Positions 60,454-64,000 of a DNA stretch of 64,000 nt are shown piece by piece. The translations under genes were made by a program, and so were the position numbers. Numbering within the stretch: the first letter of the stretch is position 1; each line of letters begins with the position of its first letter. Source of the stretch: CBDAPI01 sp965248635 (GTDB lineage Bacteria; Acidobacteriota; UBA6911; RPQK01; CBDAPI01); assembly GCA_965248635.1 (NCBI GenBank), contig OZ252114.1:496001-560000 (forward strand), in the 5' to 3' direction. The notes under the pieces are model-generated. The model searched no databases. It was not told the origin of the DNA and saw nothing but the letters and a program-made list of their open reading frames with translations.

Positions 60454-62271
60454 ATGGGAACCACTTCAAAGACCGAGAAAACAGGAGAGCACTTGAAAGA
60501 AAAGAACAGTCAGGCGACCGCGGCCAGGCCCGAATTGCCTCAGATCATTCAGGGATCCGACGCGGAATATGAGGAAATGCTCGCCGCCTACGACACCACC
60601 TTCCGAAGCATTATAGAAGGGGAAGTCGTTGAAGGAACCGTCTTGAAGATTACCGACAAGGGAGTCATTGTCGACGTCGGATATAAATCAGAGGGAATTA
60701 TCTCCATCGACGAGTTCCGGAATGAGGACCGGACCCTCGAGGTCGAAGTGGGCGACAAGGTCGAGGTCCTGCTGGAGCGTGCGGAAGGGCGTGATGGGTT
60801 TGTTGTCCTCTCCCGCGAAAAAGCAGAGCGGATGAAGATCTGGGACACCATTGAACTGGCCTATCAGGAGCAATCCATCGTCAAAGGGCGTGTGATTGAG
60901 AGAATCAAGGGAGGGATGGCTGTCGATATCGGCGTTCGCGCCTTTCTCCCGGGCTCGCAGATTGACCTGCATCCTATCCGGAACCTGGACATGTTCAAAG
61001 GGAAAGAGATCGAGATGCGCGTCATCAAGGTCAACAAGAGACGTGGCAACATCGTGCTGTCTCGCAAGGCGGTCCTCGAGGAAGAGTATTTCAAGCAGAA
61101 AGAGGAAACCCTGAAGTCCCTAGAGGAGGGCCTGATTGTTTCCGGTGTGGTGAAGAACATTACCGATTACGGAGTATTTGCCGATCTCGGTGGCATCGAC
61201 GGATTGCTTCACATCACCGACATGTCGTGGGGCCGGGTTAACCATCCTTCAGATCTCTTTGGTGTTGGCGATGAGATCAACGTCAAGATTCTGAAGTTCG
61301 ATCGCCTCGAAGAGAAGGTATCGTTGGGCTACAAGCAGCTGTCGGATGATCCCTGGCTGAGTGCTTCGAGGCGGTACCCGAAATCATCCAGGGTTGAAAC
61401 GAAAGTCGTGAGTCTGACCGACTACGGGGCCTTCGTGGAACTTGAAGAGGGTGTCGAGGGTTTGATCCACATTTCCGAAATGACGTGGAACAAGCGCATC
61501 AAGCATCCTTCGCAGCTCCTGACTGTGGGGGACAGCATCGAGGCCGAAGTCCTGGAGATCGACACGGCAAGTCGTCGGATCTCACTTGGACTCAAGCAAA
61601 CGGAACCCAACCCCTGGGACGAGATTGAGGCGAAGTATGCGATTAACTCGATCGTGACCGGCCAGGTTCGGAATCTGACCGACTTCGGAGCCTTCATTGA
61701 AGTCGAAGAGGGGGTGGATGGACTGGTCCATGTTTCCGATCTGAGCTGGACAAAGAAAATCAAGCATCCCTCCGAAGTTCTGCAGAAAGGTGAGGAAGTG
61801 AGTGCTGTCGTCTTGAATGTCGATGCCGACAACCAGAGATTGTCGCTCGGAATCAAGCAGCTGGAACCGGACCGCTGGGAGGAGTTCTTCTCGGAGAAGC
61901 AGATTGCCGACGTTCTCCCGGGAAAGATCGTCAGACTCGCCAATTTCGGTGCCTTTGTGGAACTGGAAGAGGGAATCGAGGGCTTGTGTCACGTGTCGGA
62001 ACTCGATACGGAGCGAATCGAGAATCCCGACGACAAGTTCTCCATTGGCCAGGAACTTGACTTTAAGATCATCAAGATGAATCTTCTCGAACGAAAGATC
62101 GGGCTGTCCATCAAAGCGCTTCTGGAGCCCGACCACGAGGAAGTGGAGGACACCTGGAGCTACAGCACCGAGGCAAGTAGAACATCGATTGGGGAAATTG
62201 CTGGTGATGAGCTGGGCCAGTTGAAGAGAAAGGCCGAGCTGGCCAAGGAGGACGAGAATGACGAAGGCTGA
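60454..62271 (+). CDS. rpsA: 30S ribosomal protein S1
   Basis: 605 residues. Six S1 domains follow one another: about residues 50-120 (GTVLKITDKGVIVDVGYKSEG), 135-200 (GRVIERIKGGMAVDIGVRAFLPG), 220-290 (GVVKNITDYGVFADLGGIDGLLH), 305-375, 390-460 and 475-545. A GGGGAGG ribosome site is 12 bases before ATG. Its end overlaps the HU/IHF gene by 14 bases; rpsA-ihfB adjacency is a known arrangement in proteobacteria. Confidence 0.95.
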   Translation: MGTTSKTEKTGEHLKEKNSQATAARPELPQIIQGSDAEYEEMLAAYDTTFRSIIEGEVVEGTVLKITDKGVIVDVGYKSEGIISIDEFRNEDRTLEVEVGDKVEVLLERAEGRDGFVVLSREKAERMKIWDTIELAYQEQSIVKGRVIERIKGGMAVDIGVRAFLPGSQIDLHPIRNLDMFKGKEIEMRVIKVNKRRGNIVLSRKAVLEEEYFKQKEETLKSLEEGLIVSGVVKNITDYGVFADLGGIDGLLHITDMSWGRVNHPSDLFGVGDEINVKILKFDRLEEKVSLGYKQLSDDPWLSASRRYPKSSRVETKVVSLTDYGAFVELEEGVEGLIHISEMTWNKRIKHPSQLLTVGDSIEAEVLEIDTASRRISLGLKQTEPNPWDEIEAKYAINSIVTGQVRNLTDFGAFIEVEEGVDGLVHVSDLSWTKKIKHPSEVLQKGEEVSAVVLNVDADNQRLSLGIKQLEPDRWEEFFSEKQIADVLPGKIVRLANFGAFVELEEGIEGLCHVSELDTERIENPDDKFSIGQELDFKIIKMNLLERKIGLSIKALLEPDHEEVEDTWSYSTEASRTSIGEIAGDELGQLKRKAELAKEDENDEG

Positions 62272-62548
62272 ACTTGTCGATGAGGTTTCCAGGAACTCTG
62301 ACCTGAACAAGAAGGACGCTGAAGTCATTGTCCAGACCGTGCTTGACAGCATTGTGGATTCACTCAGGGGGGGTGAAAAAGTCGAGCTAAGGGGCTTTGG
62401 CAGTTTTCGTCTCAGAAGCCGGGCGTCCCGTCAGGGTCGAAACCCCAAGACCGGAGAAAAAGTGTTTGTGCCCGCCAAGAGGGTTCCCTACTTCAAGCCT
62501 GGGAAAGAGCTAAAAGCTCTCATCAATTCCCGAATCGCCCGGATCTGA
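62258..62548 (+). CDS. HU/IHF-family DNA-binding protein
   Basis: 96 residues. MTKAELVDEVSRNSDLNKKDAEVIVQTVLDSI, VELRGFGSFRLRSRASRQGRNPKTGEKVFVPAKRVPYFKPGKELK: dimerisation helices, then the beta arm with the intercalating Pro (GRNPKTGE). IHF-beta-like by its position after rpsA. Lies next to the putative origin, where such proteins bend DNA. Confidence 0.92.
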   Translation: MTKAELVDEVSRNSDLNKKDAEVIVQTVLDSIVDSLRGGEKVELRGFGSFRLRSRASRQGRNPKTGEKVFVPAKRVPYFKPGKELKALINSRIARI

Positions 62549-62748
62549 CTGGCAACTGTACCTCCACCCGAAAGTGCAGTCCCAGTTCAGCCCCTTCAAT
62601 TCAGTCAAACCGACAAAAAGGGCACATATGAGGTCCCCAGCGGTACCCTTTCTAGAAGCACAGGGAGACTCACTTCTGGCCCCTGAGGCGGAATCTGTTA
62701 TCGCCCTGGAAAAAAGCGTGATTCCTTTCAAATCCATCTCCTTAGTTA
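62549..62748. other. Intergenic DNA after the HU/IHF gene
   Basis: No gene supported on either strand; short frames lack motifs. Confidence 0.35.
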
Positions 62749-62935
62749 GTACTTAAACAACTGTTAAATATAGGAAAAGTGTGCCTTGTGGGAATCAAGT
62801 AAATTTTTTGGAAAAAAAGCGCGCAAAAGCGTTTGCACGGCCGGGAAGGGCGTGGTACGGTTAGGGCCCGTTTCGCTCGAGGCTGGCCAGAATTGCCACT
62901 TTCCACAACCTGTGGAAAACATTGTGGAAACCTAG
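62749..62935. other. Putative replication origin (oriC)
   Basis: An AT-rich stretch (62749-62820, with TTAAACAACTGTTAAATATA and an A/T run before GCGCGC) is followed by DnaA-box-like sites upstream of dnaA. These are CTTTCCACA at 62899-62907, TGTGGAAAA at 62911-62919 (inverse of TTTTCCACA) and TGTGGAAAC at 62923-62931. The combination of unwinding region, boxes and dnaA fits oriC, though only three boxes are clear. Confidence 0.55.
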
Positions 62936-63030
62936 GCGGGCTCTGACTGGCATGGGCTGATTGTCGGTCCCCTCCCGGGCAAAAAATAGGGACATTTTAG
63001 GTCATAATTGACTGAAGTGCAGAAGGGCAT

Positions 63031-64000
63031 ATGCAGTTTTGGGACACCGTTCTGTCTGCGATACAGGAACGGGTTTCTAAGCAGAATTTTGATATCTGGT
63101 TCAAGCCAACTGTGGCTGAGTCGGAGATTAGCGAAGCCAGGCAACTGTTGGTTCGAGTGCCGAACGAATACTTTCGTTACTGGCTTAACGAGAACTACTC
63201 CGAGGTGATCGAAGAAGCTCTCGCTGAAGTGGGATTGGAGGGCTGGGCATGGGAGCTGGTGGTGGAGGATTCGGGGGCGGATCACGACACATTCCGGCCT
63301 GGAAACGATGTTCTCACAGAAGGCCCGTGTCCTCAGTCCGCCCAATGTAATCTGAATCCCAAGTATACTTTCGGGCGGTTCGTAGCGGGAGCCAGCAACC
63401 AGTTCGCCCATGCCGCAGCCCTGGCTGTGGCGGATCAACCTTCCAAGGCGTACAACCCTCTGTTCATTTATGGGGGAGTTGGTCTGGGTAAGACCCATCT
63501 GATGCATGCCGTAGGGCATTACATCAAGATCCGTTCTCCGCGCACGCGTCTGACCTACATGTCATCCGAGCGCTTCATGAATGAGCTCATTAACTCGATT
63601 CGCTATGACAAAACAATCCAGTTCCGCGAGAGGTATCGCAACATAGACGTTCTTTTGGTGGATGACATCGAGTTTCTGGCGGGCAAGGAGCGAACTCAGG
63701 AAGAGTTCTTCCACACCTTTAATGCTCTCTATGACAACCAGAAGCAGATTGTGATCTCAAGTGATTGCCCGCCGCGAGAAATCCCAACCTTGGAAGAGCG
63801 TCTGCACAGCCGCTTCGAATGGGGATTGATTGCCGACATCCAGGCCCCCGACCTGGAGACGAAGGTGGCGATCCTCAAGAAAAAAGCTGAACTGGAAGCC
63901 GTGAGCCTGCCCGATGATGTAGTGTTTTTCATCGCCCAGCACATCCGCTCCAATGTACGTGAGCTGGAGGGATCGTTGATCCGACTGGTTGCGTTCAGCA
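63031..64000 (+). CDS. dnaA: Chromosomal replication initiator DnaA (3' end outside the window)
   Basis: From ATG 63031 (MQFWDTVLSAIQERVSKQNFDIWFKP) the frame stays open to the window edge, 323 codons. Domain I is followed by a short domain II linker and the AAA+ domain: NPKYTFGRFVAGASNQFAHAAA, Walker A LFIYGGVGLGKTHLMHAVGHY, Walker B VLLVDDIEFLAGKERTQEEFFHTFN, RLHSRFEWGLIADI and sensor II region NVRELEGSLIRL. The DNA-binding domain IV is beyond the edge. GAAGGG upstream serves as a ribosome site. Confidence 0.96.
   Translation, partial: MQFWDTVLSAIQERVSKQNFDIWFKPTVAESEISEARQLLVRVPNEYFRYWLNENYSEVIEEALAEVGLEGWAWELVVEDSGADHDTFRPGNDVLTEGPCPQSAQCNLNPKYTFGRFVAGASNQFAHAAALAVADQPSKAYNPLFIYGGVGLGKTHLMHAVGHYIKIRSPRTRLTYMSSERFMNELINSIRYDKTIQFRERYRNIDVLLVDDIEFLAGKERTQEEFFHTFNALYDNQKQIVISSDCPPREIPTLEERLHSRFEWGLIADIQAPDLETKVAILKKKAELEAVSLPDDVVFFIAQHIRSNVRELEGSLIRLVAFS

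Noticed and set aside
62574..62756. 60-codon plus-strand ORF after the HU/IHF gene
   Set aside because: No motif, no ribosome site; lies in the DNA leading into the putative origin.

Overview
The window is bacterial, moderately GC-rich and dense with housekeeping genes. It covers the chromosome-origin neighbourhood: rpsA, an HU/IHF gene and dnaA at the right edge; rpmH-rnpA-yidD-yidC-jag-mnmE and mnmG-rsmG-parA-parB in the middle; parS sites between them. Secreted VWFA proteins, TadE/TadG genes, the SUF system and a four-domain FAR/AMP-ligase/ACP/PlsC enzyme make Acidobacteriota the best guess. This is inference from gene content, with no rRNA to confirm it. The organism appears to use selenocysteine: tRNA-Sec (selC) is present, and selD carries an in-frame UGA at its active site followed by a SECIS-like hairpin.

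Layout. 1-10 kb is a decayed region: a truncated secreted protein, a relic and a frameshifted DUF1254/DUF1214 pair, an MscK-type channel broken by a frameshift and internal loss, a truncated integrase beside tRNA-Asp, a SelW-like relic, an intact DMT exporter and a carbon-nitrogen hydrolase with a stop and a frameshift. 10-17 kb: 2-oxoacid dehydrogenase E1alpha-E1beta-E2, a secreted esterase, mutY and selD. 17-32 kb: mnmG, rsmG, a RAYT-like gene with REP-type repeats, parA, parB, mnmE, an IS21 element nested in an IS630 element, then jag, yidC, yidD, rnpA, rpmH and selC. 32-40 kb: a lipid-type operon (DagK-like kinase, the 1447-residue enzyme, HAD-IB phosphatase, Zn dehydrogenase) and a PLP lyase. 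40-49 kb: tRNA-Ser, three Tad pseudopilin-like genes, a decaying MacAB-type exporter, moeA, moaC and a VWFA protein. 48-55 kb: rrf2-sufBCDSU-sufT. 55-64 kb: TraB-like protein, VWFA protein, folE, prmC, prfA, rpsA, HU/IHF, putative oriC and dnaA (runs off the edge).

Cross-cutting signals. Several intact genes have TATAAT only 6-7 nt before ATG, which suggests leaderless transcripts. Two families of short inverted-repeat elements sit in CTAG sites, often exactly on TAG stop codons; one family is clearly derived from the IS630 element seen here. The mnmG-rsmG-parA-parB block is inverted relative to the rpmH-to-mnmE block with which it is usually colinear.
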